From Ophthalmolycus amberensis (lineage: Eukaryota; Chordata; Actinopteri; Perciformes; Zoarcidae), in assembly GCA_024529925.1 (NCBI GenBank), contig JAFEUB010001216.1:411501-475500 (forward strand): a stretch of 64,000 nucleotides of DNA, written 5' to 3'. Positions 49,079 through 63,034 of this stretch are shown in pieces; positions within the stretch are counted from its first letter, which is position 1, and every line of letters starts with the position of its first letter. The notes beneath the pieces are model-generated. The model searched no databases, had not been told where the DNA came from, and worked only from the letters and a program-made list of their open reading frames with translations. The translations under genes were made by a program, and so were the position numbers.

Positions 49079-50930
49079 TGTTGGGAACGTAGAGGGGCGT
49101 GTTTGGGTTATCAGCATTTAAGAAACTGAATTCTTGACATCAATAGAATTATTAATGTAAGTAACAATTATTGATGATTATTAATAACAACGGGGCACCA
49201 CCCTGTAAACAGGGACTAATAACCAAACGATAAACTAAGTCTCATAATTAGTGGCCACTCGTAATGTCAATAGTCGGGTGCGACTACACATTCGAAGTGA
49301 CAGTGAAGGTTTAAGTTCGTACACTGACTACTACATCCAGTTCTTATTACACACATATGCACAAGTAATCACAAACGACTGCTCTTTAAAATATAACAGA
49401 ATTTATTAAATCGGAATAATAAGTGATCAGATCAATTAATATCACAACCAACAACGCTATCATACAATTTGATGTGCCTAATATCTAAACAAATGAATAA
49501 AATGGGTGAGGATGTATGTAATACAAGTATGTGTATGTGTGTGTGTGTGGGTCTATGTGCGTGAAAAGAAAGGGGGGTCTTAAAACTACAGCTAAAGACT
49601 ACAAAGATGGCGGAGTGGGCATCAGCGTGTAGTCACGTGTGTAAAAGGGGAGGGGCCTTAACGAGCTACAGCTAAAACCTACCACCAGATGGCGGAGTCG
49701 AGTGACTTAGACAAAATGGCGGAGGGGGGTCAGTTGTATGTAATCACGTGTGTGTGAGCACATGTGTTGGGACAATAGGTGAGAGTTTCACTCACAATCA
49801 GCCGAAGCTCTATGTGCATGTAAGTTACGGAAAAACAAGAGAAATAAAAGGGCAGAGAGAGGAATCAGAGTTTCTGGGTGCGATGTCGCGTTGTAGTGAA
49901 AATGAGGATCGCTGATCGTATCTCACACAAGTTGCCGTTGTCGCGTCACGAACTGACGACACTTATGCCCGATAGCCGCGCTTCCACACTTTACTCACAG
50001 AATCGATTCAAGGAAATAGAGCAAGAACAAAATGAAATCAAATAATCCCCAAATAACAGTCAAACAGGAAGCGCACAATACGACGGGCCCTCTGAGGTCC
50101 GTCGACCATAGCGCAATCTCTCAGCAAAACGAAAACAATGACTTAACACGACAAAAACACGGGAATAATAACATAAATGAATGACCTGAATTAAACTTAA
50201 GTTAATTTAAGCTAAGCTACGCCCAGACACCGTAAACTCTTACTTTGAGGCGCTTCGCTGCACAAATGGAGTGTGTTTTTCGATGAATGGTTTCTTCCTC
50301 AAGAAGAAAAAAGGCGTCGAGGGGAAACGGCTTTTCAAAGCGGCTGGTCAGCAGGTGCTGCTTCGTCTTTCAGCGTGCGGGTGAGGCTGCTGATTCGGCC
50401 CTGCTCGCTGCAGAGAGGGGGGCCTGTGGTTTTCAACGTCGGCTGAGACACGTGTCGGTTCGTATCTCCCGGTAATGGTCGGTGAAGGAAGAGGTTTTGG
50501 TCTTCCTGGTACCGTTGCGTGCACACAAAAGGCGGGGAGCGGATCCCGGGAGAGGGATGCGCTCTCGCGGGCCAAGGCCTTAACTCAGAATCGACGTGGT
50601 CGGGTTCGGCCAGCGAAATGGCACGTGCGTGCTGAGTTGAGGGGGGGGGGGGGTGAGGTCGATCGGGTCCTCTGTGGTTCTTCTTAGAGGCCGGACGGGA
50701 GTCCAGAGCGAAGAGACCGATTTTGGCTGCGTTGGTGCTTATAAGCGGGTCAGCCCGCACAGCGGGAGATTGCTTTTCGGCCAATGAAGCGTCCGTCTCA
50801 GCTGAGGCCGAAGGCGGGAGGTGTGGTCATCTCCCGAGGGGGCAAGGATCAGACCTCCGGTCAGCTTGTGAAGAGGGGAGACCCAATGTGAGGGACTCAG
50901 CCAGCCAGGAGGTGGCGCCAGACCCCAACA
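49079..50930 (-). mobile_element. Solo LTR, 1.85 kb, retroviral type, 4-bp duplication
   Basis: Bounded by TGTTGGGAACG and the complement-matching AGACCCCAACA, with a GGGT duplication at 49075-49078 and 50931-50934. In LTR orientation (minus) AATAAA is at 49407-49402, leaving about 320 bp of U5. Near the presumed promoter three CCGCCAT(C/T)T-type YY1-like motifs (49603-49615, 49685-49696, 49713-49725 on the plus strand as ATGGCGGAG) and two CACGTG E-boxes (49634, 49745) lie within 150 bp. The U3 is GC-rich and CpG-dense. The great length and 4-bp duplication fit a retrovirus such as a spuma- or epsilon-like lineage; no internal genes remain. Confidence 0.82.
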
Positions 50931-50934
50931 GGGT

Positions 50935-51490
50935 TCTACGAACTAGAACATGTTTATATTTTTTAAAGGTGCTAAATTCAATATTCAGAGCATTGAGATA
51001 GCAGCAAACAATTTGCTATATGACAATATAGTGGAGTAATGTTTACCCGAGCAGAGAATGATAGCTCAGCTATCACCATTGCTACTGTTTGCACTGTTAG
51101 CTGCAAGCTGCCGGCCATATTGAGAGCCGTTGAGAGGCAATAGAAATGCTCCAAATCTCAAACATGTATTCACCCTCTGTCTCTGTTTTAGCGCCTGTCT
51201 CTTTAAGGCACCGCGCCTGCCTCCATCACATCTCCGAAATCGTAGCAAAACATTTCCAATAGGCGTTATTTGGATAAACTGACCACATATTGGGAATCTA
51301 AATGTTGACTTTCTTCCCTGAAAACATTACATTTGTATATAAAAATATTCTATAAAATTAATTTAAAGTGACGGTTGATGCCGTAAATGGCAAGCACTCA
51401 GCCAAAAATGAACCTTAAAAAAACAACTAGTTCCGGGGAAAAGTTAGTGGAATATTCATAACTATGTTTTCATTAGAGTGCAATGAGTTG
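50935..51490. other. Older repeat broken by the LTR and hAT insertions
   Basis: Sequence between the LTR and the hAT, together with 52554-52665 (GCTAGATGCCATGAAATCAT near 52632), reads like parts of one common fish interspersed repeat into which both elements jumped. Inferred from wording, boundaries not defined. Confidence 0.4.
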
Positions 51491-51498
51491 CTTTAAAG

Positions 51499-52545
51499 CA
51501 GGGGTGTCGAACTCATTTTCACTCTGGGGCCACATCAGCATCACGGTCGCCCTCAAAGGGCTGGTTGTAAATGTAAGACGGTGTAAATGTAACTACTCCT
51601 AACATATTTAGTTTAGTTTCCCGGGATATCTGTGACTTCCACAACACGTACTAAGCAGAAATAGAGGTTATTGTTTCCATGGTTAATGGCGGACAGTTGA
51701 ACAGTTTTCAGGGCGATAAGCCACGCCCCCTCTCCGGCGCGTCCAGTGCGAATGAACACAAATAGCCCCCGGCGAGACCGGCGGCGCAAATGGCTCAACT
51801 CAACTTTTTTTTTTATACTCAAACATCTCCGCGACTTATTGAGTGGCGTAATAATGGCGCAACACAGAGCTCGTCAGAGCAGATTTTTAAATCGGCTGAA
51901 TCTTGACAAACCGACCACAGATTTGGTGCTTAAACAACTAACTTCTCGCCTCAAAACATCCTAAAATTACTTTCTGTGACTTAACAACAGTAGTATTTCG
52001 AAAGTTTCAACTTCCAGTTGTGTGATTTCTCCTCCGCCATTGTTTCCTGTTGCAAAATGCATTCTGGGATATTTGGCTGTCCCAAGTACAGACAAGTCAC
52101 CTCTGATGCATCCCCGGTAAAATGGGCGGAGCCACATCCGGGCATTAGGACCGTGCTTGGCTCGATGTGAACTTTGAATTGGAACAGTACTTGGGCTGAG
52201 ACTGATGACGTTTCACAAGTCCACGAGTTCACAAGTACAGAGAAGTACGGATGTTGAGAAAGGCACGACCACTTGTTGGAAATCCTCTTTCTGGGTTGTT
52301 GCATCTCCTGTCCACCTGTTGTGATAGTTTTAATGTCGGCACACAGACAACATGCTATCTCATCACTTCCACTTTCGATCTCATAATTTAGACCATGGGG
52401 ATATTTTTATTTTCACATCTAACTTTTAATTTTTGTAAAAAAAAAATTAAAAAGAATTCTTTTTTTTTGCTGACGGATTCGCGGGCCACATAAAATGACG
52501 TGGCGGGCCGGATCCGGCCCGCGGGCCGTATGTTTGACACCCCTG
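51499..52545. mobile_element. hAT element related to the 39-kb MITE, 8-bp duplication
   Basis: Ends CAGGGGTGTCGAACTCA / TGTTTGACACCCCTG with CTTTAAAG at 51491-51498 and 52546-52553. Near the right end GCGGGCCACATAAAATGACG matches the complement of the left part of the 39162 element, so they are sister families. It is 1047 bp rather than 579 bp and lacks the 20-bp minisatellite; unrelated sequence in the middle suggests a nested insertion. No transposase. Confidence 0.93.
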
Positions 52546-52669
52546 CTTTAAAGCCTTTCACATTGGGACCAGGTCCTCTTCCACAGAGTCCGCCATGTTG
52601 TACCGCCATGTGCAATCTGCAACCTCACTGCTAGATGCCATGAAATCATACACACTGGTTCTTTAACAA

Positions 52670-52970
52670 CAACAACAAAAAGAGAAAACAAGACAACAGT
52701 GTTCCAAATGTTCCAGCTTCTGAAATGTAAGGATTTGCTCTTTTCCTCATTTTTGTCATTGCAAATTTAATTAATTTGTGTTTTGGACTGTTGGTTGGGA
52801 AAAAACGGTTGAGAATGCCAAGACATTTTTCACAATCTTCTTAGCATTTTATAGACTAAAAGACTAATCAATTAGTTTAAAAAAATACAGTTTGAGCTAA
52901 TTGATGATGTACACAATTGGTAGTTGCAGAAAACGGTTCCCTAATTGCCAGAAACTGATTGTCATTGCTC

Positions 52971-53010
<40 letters not shown>

Positions 53011-53081
53011 CAAGTTTCCGCAAATACACAAAGCCAAAAGGTATTTCATTTTTCAACTACTTGCTCATGCTGGTGCTGGTT

Positions 53082-53117
<36 letters not shown>

Positions 53118-55685
53118 GGCCTGCAGGTGTGTATGTTTTCTTTATTAAAAACCAGAAAGCGCAATTAGCTGCAGAATATGCTTAACCCTTTATCGCTCCC
53201 TCAGCTCGAGGATATATTGCTTCTTCCCTTCCATTATTAAAAATATCACAGACATGAGAGGAGGAGGGGAGCAGACAGGAAATATCACAGCTACATGTTT
53301 GGAACGTGGAGGATGGGAATGTGTTCTATTTAGTGGTAGGAGGGCAGGTGTTGCATTGCATTGTGTGTGTTTGAACTGTGTGAACGGGAGACTTGATACA
53401 TGTTTATCTATTCACTTATAAATATATAATATGTACTTCTTATTCTGATCGGTAGTTTAATCTATAACAATATATCATATTTTATAAACTCCTCATATAA
53501 TCTATTTATGGGATCTTTTTTTGATGTTTTTTCATTGAGTTTCAACATTAGAAAACTAACATGACATTACTAAGATAAATAAATAACTGAATAAAATAAT
53601 AAGTATAAAATAAATGTAATGCATCAATACATTTTAAAAAGCATGTAAATGTAGAGGAGTATAAAGCACAATATTTCTCTATGAAATGTAGTTGTGTTGA
53701 AGTTCTGTGTAAAGAGGAAATACTTAAGTTAAGTACAGTTCTTGAGTACATGTAATTAAATGCATTTCACCATTGATACATGATAACACTCACATGGACC
53801 ATTCAAGGTTATGTTGTCAGTTTGGGATTGATGACTTAAAAAATAACTGAATAAAAACTAACATGTAATATTAAACTTTTGTAAAAAATTTGTCAGTCAT
53901 GACCTACACACCAATCTCTGGCCCTGATTTAACCAATACGAGAAGGTGAAAACAAACCCTCAAAATAAAGACCTTGTTCAACGCATTGAAAATTCACAGG
54001 GATGTATTTTACTACAACCAGCCCCACTGAACGCTATATTTCTGTTGTATTTCAAAGCTGTTACTGTGCTGCGTGTAGAATTGTTCCTGCGGTTTATTTT
54101 TTTTAGGTCTTTGGTCCAACATGTTGCTCATGGTTCAGAGCTTGTGGTTTCACCTCTGGTTCATTCGGGCAGACCGAGACTTCCCGCTACATCCTGACGT
54201 CCTGCTCAGGAATCCAGCTGTGACTCTCACAGCAGAAACAGGTGTCTGTGTCGTCTCCTCCGGTCGGGGCCAGTGGGACATCAGGTCTGTGTGTTGTTCG
54301 GTGCGTCGTCCAGCTTAACTCAGATTTTGTGCGCTCCACTCTGCAGGGAGGAGGACTTTGTGTTTGTGATGTAGTTCTCTGGAGGCAGGAGACGGCTCAG
54401 GCCTCAGGCCCGCCTCAGGGTCCCTCTCTGCTCGGTTGCTCCAGTTTACTGTCTTAAAAACTTTTTTTATGCAAGCTCTGACTTGAAATATGACCTGAGT
54501 TTTTCTCATTATTGAATATAGTTGTATGCAATTATATCCCCCCGAAAGACCAATGCTGGGTTGTACAGATTTACAGTCTGACCTGTTGTGTTTAATCATT
54601 CAGCGACAAAAAGTTGCAAATTTTGTTATTTCCACAAATGTATTACTTTTTAAGGTAATTCAAGGCAGGGAGACACATTGATGGAAGCAATATGAACAGG
54701 AATTTAGCATTAGAACCTAATGTCCCAGGCTGAGCCAGGTGTTGTCATCCACAGTCTGCAGATGAAATCTCAGTGTGCTTAGTTAAAACCTGTTCAAAAA
54801 ATTGCATACCCATACTAAAAAGAGTATATGTCAGCAACCACAACGTCTATTTGAATAGTTTTGGTGGTATAATAAAGGGAACACTTGTGACATTTGTTCA
54901 GATGTGTAAATATCAGTACTATCTATGTTACTGGTTAAGAGTAAATGAAGATGGGACACAGAACAAATTGAAAGGTTTCAGGTTCGCCTAAAAAAAAAAA
55001 CTCCCTTACAGGATTAATATATCTTTGGAATGATGCAGCTGCAGGTCTAAACCTCTCCCAAATCCTAGCACGATATGTGAGCAGACTCTCTGAAAAGTTT
55101 GACTTTGATAAAGTGAAGCAGAACAAAATTAGAGGTTTTAGTGCAGAGAGTTCAGGCAAGGTCTCCAAAATGGTCATTTTGGCACCATCTGTGCCATTTG
55201 AATTTTCTCATGTACCAAACTATATAGTTCAATTGTATATCACGAATGGTGTTCAATACATCCAAATACAGCAGTTTTGGCTTTAATTTGAAAGCCAGAA
55301 TCCTCTGAGTCCTCTCTGCGTACTGGAGTTGTTCTCGATGTCAGCCCCCTGTGAGTATGCAGGGCTCTATCTCAGCAATCCATTGGTCGATTTCAGTGAT
55401 TGACACCTCATTTGAAGCGTTAGAGCCAATAGAATTTAGCTAAACAGACCAAAATGAGATTGACAGCACTGTTAGCCAATCGGAATCAGCAGGGCGCCGT
55501 CCTGTGAGTCATGCTGGTTGTGACGCAAGGCGATTCTCAGACTTCTTGCTTGGACTCACAGCACCGTAGAAACACCCGGAATGATTTTAGTGTAACACAG
55601 GATGTAGGTCTACCGTATTTCAGTCTGGAATTACCGGGAAAATAAACATATCGATGAAAAACAGCAAGGGTAAGAGAAATTTTAC
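52670..55685. other. Gene-poor interval with CA runs
   Basis: CA runs at 52972-53007 and 53087-53116. The part 55060-55685 continues in composition and wording across the LTR at 55695 into 56152-56400 and is probably one older interspersed repeat. No exon supported. Confidence 0.45.
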
Positions 55686-55694
55686 AATTATCGT

Positions 55695-56146
55695 TGTTAT
55701 GGTCGGTTTATCCTGGACCCAAACGCAGACACCGGGACAGCAGAGTAGGTGAAAAAAGGGTTTTATTTGGAGCCGGTGGAACATGCAGGTGGAGCAGCGA
55801 GGCGGTGTGTTCGGCGGCGTCTGGGCGGCGACGTGGCACGGGACTCGCTGAGGCAGAGGGAAAACACAAGTTAGTTAAAACCGTCAAAAACGCTAACTTT
55901 CCCTAGGAGAAGACTTAAACTCAAAGGGGCCGAGGTGTAGCTACCACTGAGTTGAAGGAACAATCTGGCGATGAGACTGCAGGAAGCCGGGGTATTTAAG
56001 CTGAAGGTGATGATGGTGTAATTGTTGTCAGGTGAGGAGATGAGCCCAGGTGCCGGATGATTGCAGCCGCACTCAAGCCACACACACACACACACAGACA
56101 GACAACAGAGGGGAGACAAGCTGAGGTCACAGCAGGAGCCGTGACA
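55695..56146 (-). mobile_element. Solo LTR, gypsy-like, 5-bp duplication
   Basis: TGTTATGGTC...GAGCCGTGACA with ATCGT at 55690-55694 and 56147-56151. In minus orientation it has a TTAAATA box near 55999-55992 and AATAAA at 55767-55762, in promoter-then-polyA order. A CA run is inside (56080-56096). The 5-bp duplication is typical of Ty3/gypsy elements. Confidence 0.85.
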
Positions 56147-56149
56147 ATC

Positions 56150-57234
56150 GTTTGATGAAGCGATTTCTGTTGTCGGTGTTCTTTGGCTCATATCTCGCTG
56201 ATGTAAATGTCCAGAATCTGTGGAGTGTCTGCTTTCTTTTGATATATCGTGTGTGCGTATTGCATAAAATACCACAGCGGTAGAGCCAGAAATAGCGAGT
56301 GGGTTGACTAGGTGGCGCTATATGGATTTTGATATTTGGTAATTCATTTAGTTGTTGTTTGAAGTGTGTTTGGAGCATGTCAAAACGGCTTCCATATTAT
56401 TGTAGCCCAGGTTCTGTTGTTTAATCTGATGTGCAACATCATTATATTTGTTTGTGATAAGTGCATTTTTTCCGACGGTATATGCTAAACTTTCTCCACA
56501 GCCCCCAAAAAGGAGGACGCTCGGGCTTAAGTAAAGATGCTAATTGTTGACCTTTTCTTTCAGATGCTGCGTGTTGTTTTTTTCATCAAGAACATTTTTA
56601 AACATGTCCTTTTTTATAATCGGGATGGTCAACACCGGCAACACATTCTCACACCAATGAGACAAATAACAGCAGCTTGGTCAGTGGCCCTAAGCTTCAA
56701 ACTTTGACGCTCTAGGTTTCCCCAAGGCGTTACATTTGCCCGTGTGAAACGCTTGTAACATGCATAGTGTCGTATCAAAAAAAGCTTCCGTCTTCACAGG
56801 AAGACAACAAAACCACTTAGGAAAAGAACTTGGTTGACGTCAACTCGATTGACACAATGCAGCCTGTTCACATCCAGCGTTCGTAGCTATACCTACAAAA
56901 AACTGAATGCTCTGTAATTCATAGATACCCCACGCAAGCAAATCGTATGTAATCAATGTGATCATCAATCAGGAACTATAACGACCACAATAATCAGTTT
57001 CCTGTGACGAGGAAAGTTTATTTTGAAAAGACCGTATGCATGTAATAAGTGGAGACTGACGTGTTGCTGGAAAAAAACGAGGAATATCTTTTTCGTAAAA
57101 TACCATGTGAACTGTTGCATGAGGACACGTTGCAAGATGTCAACTGTACTTTTAGTTTCGTGCAGGACATGGACAGCGGCCTCCTAGACAAAAGTCCTGT
57201 TTGTTTGACCCGTCCAGGTCTATTTTTCCTTTTC
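56150..57234. other. No gene recognised
   Basis: Left part is the continuation of the older repeat split by the LTR; the rest shows nothing I can name. Confidence 0.4.
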
Positions 57235-57238
57235 ATAC

Positions 57239-57537
57239 TGTGATGACCCCTCCCTTCCACCAGGGGTCTGTGTCTGTTTCTTCTCAGGTTGTCTTGCAGG
57301 ATGTTGATCGGCAGCTAACGAGCCCCACCTGAGCCTGCTGGGTTGGTCCCAGCTATAAAGGCTGCCCCTCTTCTTTGGCTGGGTTCCTCTCTGACTCCTG
57401 TGTGGAGGACATGGCTGGCTGCTGCCTTGTTCTGAGTGTTTATTTAGTTAGTTGTACTTTAAATAAATGTCTATTTATTACTTTTATCACTCGTCTTGTC
57501 TCCCTCATGTTATGACTTTTTGAGCCGGGTCGTGACA
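57239..57537 (+). mobile_element. Solo LTR, short, gypsy-like
   Basis: TGTGATGACCC...GGGTCGTGACA, inverted ends alike over about 11 bp, with ATAC at 57235-57238 and 57538-57541. CTATAAA at 57353 and AATAAA at 57462 are in the correct order on the plus strand. 299 bp. Confidence 0.85.
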
Positions 57538-57544
57538 ATACTAT

Positions 57545-58860
57545 GTCAGTTGCTCTACCTGTAATGCCGCTGGTGGGTGCGTCGCATAAACAAACGCTAA
57601 ATGAGCGTCTGTGTCGGAAAGAAAAATGTGCATGTTGATGGAAATAGTTGTCACATGTCGGGTGATTAAGGTTTTAATAAACTCAAGTTGGAGTAGAGCA
57701 TGACGATGTCTTGTTGTCGTCGATGTCTGCCACCATCATGACTACAAAACCCTCCGAACGCCTTGGATGTCTTCAGTCAGCCTCTCACATATTACAACAC
57801 CCCTTTCCTCCAACTGTTGGATTTCTCAGGAAAGAAATAATTGAAATAGAATGCGAGTGAGTGAAAGATTCACAAAGCACGGGACTCCGCAGCAGCCAGC
57901 TGCAGCTGAAGAAGGCTCGAGGGTGTGCAGTTATACGAGTCTGAAGATTAAAAAAAAGACGGATTCTAGTTGCACCTGCACAGATACTGCCGCAGACAGT
58001 GATCAGAAACCTGGATAAGATGTTTACATGCCTCGGTTTCCCTGTTTGTTTCTGAGGAACAGAGCCGGCGTAATTATCAAAAGCAGGATAAGGGTTGGTT
58101 TGAGTGACTGAAGCAAAGATATAACGATTATGTGCGCAAACACAAATGGTGTGCTCTTAAAAACTGTAGGATGTGTTTATGTGTTTACTTCATCCCCCCC
58201 CCCAGGATTATTTTACATTTGTATGGCCTTATCTTTGTGTTGACTTTGTGTATGTACAATTTCACTTCACTGCAGTTTTTTTTACCATGTGTCTATATAT
58301 ATAAATATGGTTCTATATTAACCATATAAAAGATAAAACCACTAAAGATTTGTTTGATTCATAAAACAAATTAACAGCAGACATGTTGTTCTTCAATAGT
58401 AATCCTAATTTCTAGTTTACTATCCTGAGGTTTGAGCCTTGATTAGATGATGGAATCTTTTTTCTCGTTCTCCCCTCCAGTCTGTCTCCGTGCCAAAACA
58501 ACACAACACAATAATACGATTACAACACTGAGTGGGCAGCGATGCCCAGATTTTAAAAGGTTGTGTGGTAGAGAAAGACACGCGCACACACACACACACT
58601 CAGGTTTTATATTTTCTCCTCTTATGGTGTTTCTGGTTTTCAACCAGAAACTGAAAACATGGAATTACTTTATCCATTTTACTGTGAAATTCTTTCACTA
58701 CCTTTGCTCTGTTCTCTTAATCCTCTTTGTGTCTTTTTAATAAGTTATCTCCATCTTAATTTGCAACAACAGAGGGGACGAAAAAGAAAGGGGAAGAAAA
58801 AGAAATCCGAGTTCAGGGTCAAAGAACAATATAGAGTTGATGTAGGTGCTGGTTATAGTA
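57545..58860. other. No gene recognised
   Basis: Non-coding; a C run at 58195-58203 and a short CA run near 58584-58600. Confidence 0.45.
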
Positions 58861-58904
58861 ATAATAATGATATATGAATATTGATATTAACCACAGTTGT
58901 AGTT

Positions 58905-59372
58905 ATAGTAGAAAAAACGGGTGGAATAGGCGGTTTTAGTAGTGGTAATGGTAGTAGCAGAAGTAAGAGTACAGATAATGCTAGTAGCCGTAGCAGTACT
59001 GTAGCAGTAGTCACTGTTGTCATCTTAGCATTCATACTTGTACGGCAATAACAACAGAAAACGGGTCAGTTGTAGTACTGGTAATGGTGAAAGTAGTAGT
59101 AGTAATGGTGGAGTACTTGCAGTATTACTAGTAGTAGAGTGAGAAGGAGGATGGAGACTAGGACTAGGAATGGTAGGACAAGGGCTATAGGAGGAGGCAG
59201 AGGTGGGAGGAGCAGGAGGAGAAATGGTAGGAGAACATGGGCTAGGACTGGGAGGAGGACGACTAGCAGTAGTAGGAAGAGGAGGAGGAAGACTCACCAG
59301 ACATAGGAGGACTGGGTGTAGCACCAGCAGGAGTTGTGGTAGGAGTAGTAGTAGTAGTAGTGGTGGTAGGGT
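58905..59372. repeat. Imperfect AGT/GGA trinucleotide-rich region
   Basis: Purine-biased GTAGTA and GGAGGA stretches, similar in style to the 31.2-kb array but without obvious flanking direct repeats. Ser/Leu/Pro-rich open frames here are composition artefacts. Confidence 0.75.
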
Positions 59373-59375
59373 TAC

Positions 59376-59755
59376 TGTCAGGGTGTGGGAAAAACTGGTA
59401 GTAGGGGATGGACCCAAACGCAGAGAGACACTGGAGCAGAAGGATATTTTATGGTGATTTAATAAGCAAACAAAAAATGAAGGAAGTCCAAAAACACAAG
59501 GCAAACCACCCGACGTAACAGGCAGCGTGCTGTCTGACACTCCCACCACGGAAGAACAACATTGTACTCTGGTGAGTAGCACACATGTTACAAACTCTCC
59601 CTGCAGCATTTAGGTAGCTACTTCCTATCGATTCGAACAGGGCTACAGCAATCGCCACGCAATTGTTATATTTATAGCCGCGGGTATGAGACCCTACTCT
59701 GGAGTGGAAAACGCAGGCTGTACGAATATGCTTAATGTTGTTGAGCCCCGTGACA
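59376..59755 (-). mobile_element. Probable solo LTR, gypsy-like
   Basis: TGTCAGGG...CCCCGTGACA ends; in minus orientation a CTATAAATATAAC box near 59678-59666 precedes an ATTAAA signal near 59463. The internal CCCAAACGCAGA wording matches the 55.7-kb LTR start. Flanks TTAC and CTAC agree at three of four bases, so the duplication is not clean. Confidence 0.6.
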
Positions 59756-60091
59756 CTACTCATTCACAAGCTCATTTCTCCAGACCATAATTCCTGATTT
59801 GTAAAAGAAAACAAAAGCCCAAACAGAGAATCAAAAGTCCGAAGCTCCCGCTGTTCCTCTGACAACAGACGCGCCGGACGTCACGGACTACACAAAGTGA
59901 CTGTAACGACACATTACCTCACTACTGAATGGGAGATGAAGATCCATGTTCTTCAGACGCGCCCCCTTGAGAGTCTCACCAGCGAGGATTTGGCATTTCT
60001 ACTTATTTGCTGTATTGAAAACATACTGAAACGTACCGAACCGTGGCACCACTGTATTGTATTGAAACGAACTGAGAATTTATATAGTGTG

Positions 60092-60126
60092 TGTGTATAT
60101 ATATATATCTATATATATATATATAT
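60092..60126. repeat. (AT)n microsatellite, left of hAT
   Basis: Short AT run continuing on the other side of the hAT at 61969, as expected if the transposon entered an AT microsatellite. Confidence 0.85.
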
Positions 60127-62184
<2,058 letters not shown>

Positions 62185-62312
62185 ATATTTGTGTACATGT
62201 ACTGTATTTGTGTATTTTTGTGTAGATTTAAATATATCCCACACTATTACCTAACCTCAATCGACACACCATACTCACCCATCAAATGGATCACACATAA
62301 ATGGACACAAAC

Positions 62313-62693
62313 TGTCACAGCTCTGCTACCATTATCCTGGTTTTTTCCATCGCTCACTCACCTAATCCATTTATTCAGTGCACCTGCCAGTCACACCCAC
62401 CTCGTCAGCTTATTACTCTCACCTGCTCACTCTGCTGCATCACTATTTAAACCCCAGTCACACACACACTCACTGCCAGATCATTTTCAGGTCTACCTGC
62501 CCGTTTGGCTCGTCCTGTTCCCGGGTTTCTCCGTCCGTCTGTCCTGCCCTGCCCTGCCTCGCCTCGCCTCGCCGCGTCCTGCTGGATTCCCCCCCCTCGT
62601 CTCTTGTCTCGTCCATGGATTCCCTTTATGTTCCTGTAAGTTTTCTGTTCTGTTTTCACATTTTCATTAAATACCTGCTTCACTCTACTTCTG
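62313..62693 (+). mobile_element. Gypsy-like LTR, 3' end cut by a Harbinger-like insertion
   Basis: Starts TGTCACAGCTCTGC, has TATTTAAA at 62444 and ATTAAA at 62666, then stops resembling an LTR at about CTTCTGGG (62694), where a different element starts. The terminal CA end is not seen, consistent with interruption. Confidence 0.6.
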
Positions 62694-63034
62694 GGCCCCG
62701 TTCCTCGTACGTGGTTCAACTAAGTCGATCAAATGTCCTATTAGCCAGCCTAAATTAACCCGATTATAGATGTCAGGCTATCTCGGTTTCTCCAAGGCTA
62801 ATCCGCACTCAAACACTCTCGTTAATTCGAACCAGACGATCAGGATAATTGTGCGTGCCCGTCCTACTTCAAAAGGGGGAAGCGTCGATCACCGAAACCA
62901 AGATTTTCTAACAGTACAATGGGAAAATCCACGCAAAGAAAGAGCCTCTTCTTTCTCCGCTGACGAGCAGGAGATGATCATGAATGCATATGAAGATTTC
63001 AAGACCGTAATCATGGCAAAGTCTAACACCGCCA
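62694..63034 (+). mobile_element. PIF/Harbinger-like element, 5' part with Myb/SANT-like ORF, cut by LTR insertion
   Basis: Starts with CCCCGTTCCTCGTACG, like terminal repeats of fish Harbinger-type elements. The open frame 62770-63039 ends with ERASSFSADEQEMIMNAYED followed by FKTVIMAKSNTA, the opening helix of the Myb/SANT-like DNA-binding protein that accompanies Harbinger transposases and related domesticated genes. The frame is terminated by the TGTAAG of the incoming LTR, so the stop is not native. The rest of the element is presumably beyond the retroelement. Confidence 0.55.

Noticed and set aside
50335..50784. 149-codon minus-strand frame, proline- and arginine-rich
   Set aside because: Inside the long LTR; GC-rich U3 sequence lacks stops. 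No match to a known accessory protein, though unusual retroviruses can encode one in U3, so it is only weakly rejected.
54121..54460. Overlapping GC-richer open frames that look exon-like
   Set aside because: No consistent splice sites or recognisable protein; frames overlap in all three phases.
59025..59609. 194-codon Leu/Pro/Ser-rich minus-strand frame
   Set aside because: Lies over the purine-rich trinucleotide region and the probable LTR; no domain visible.
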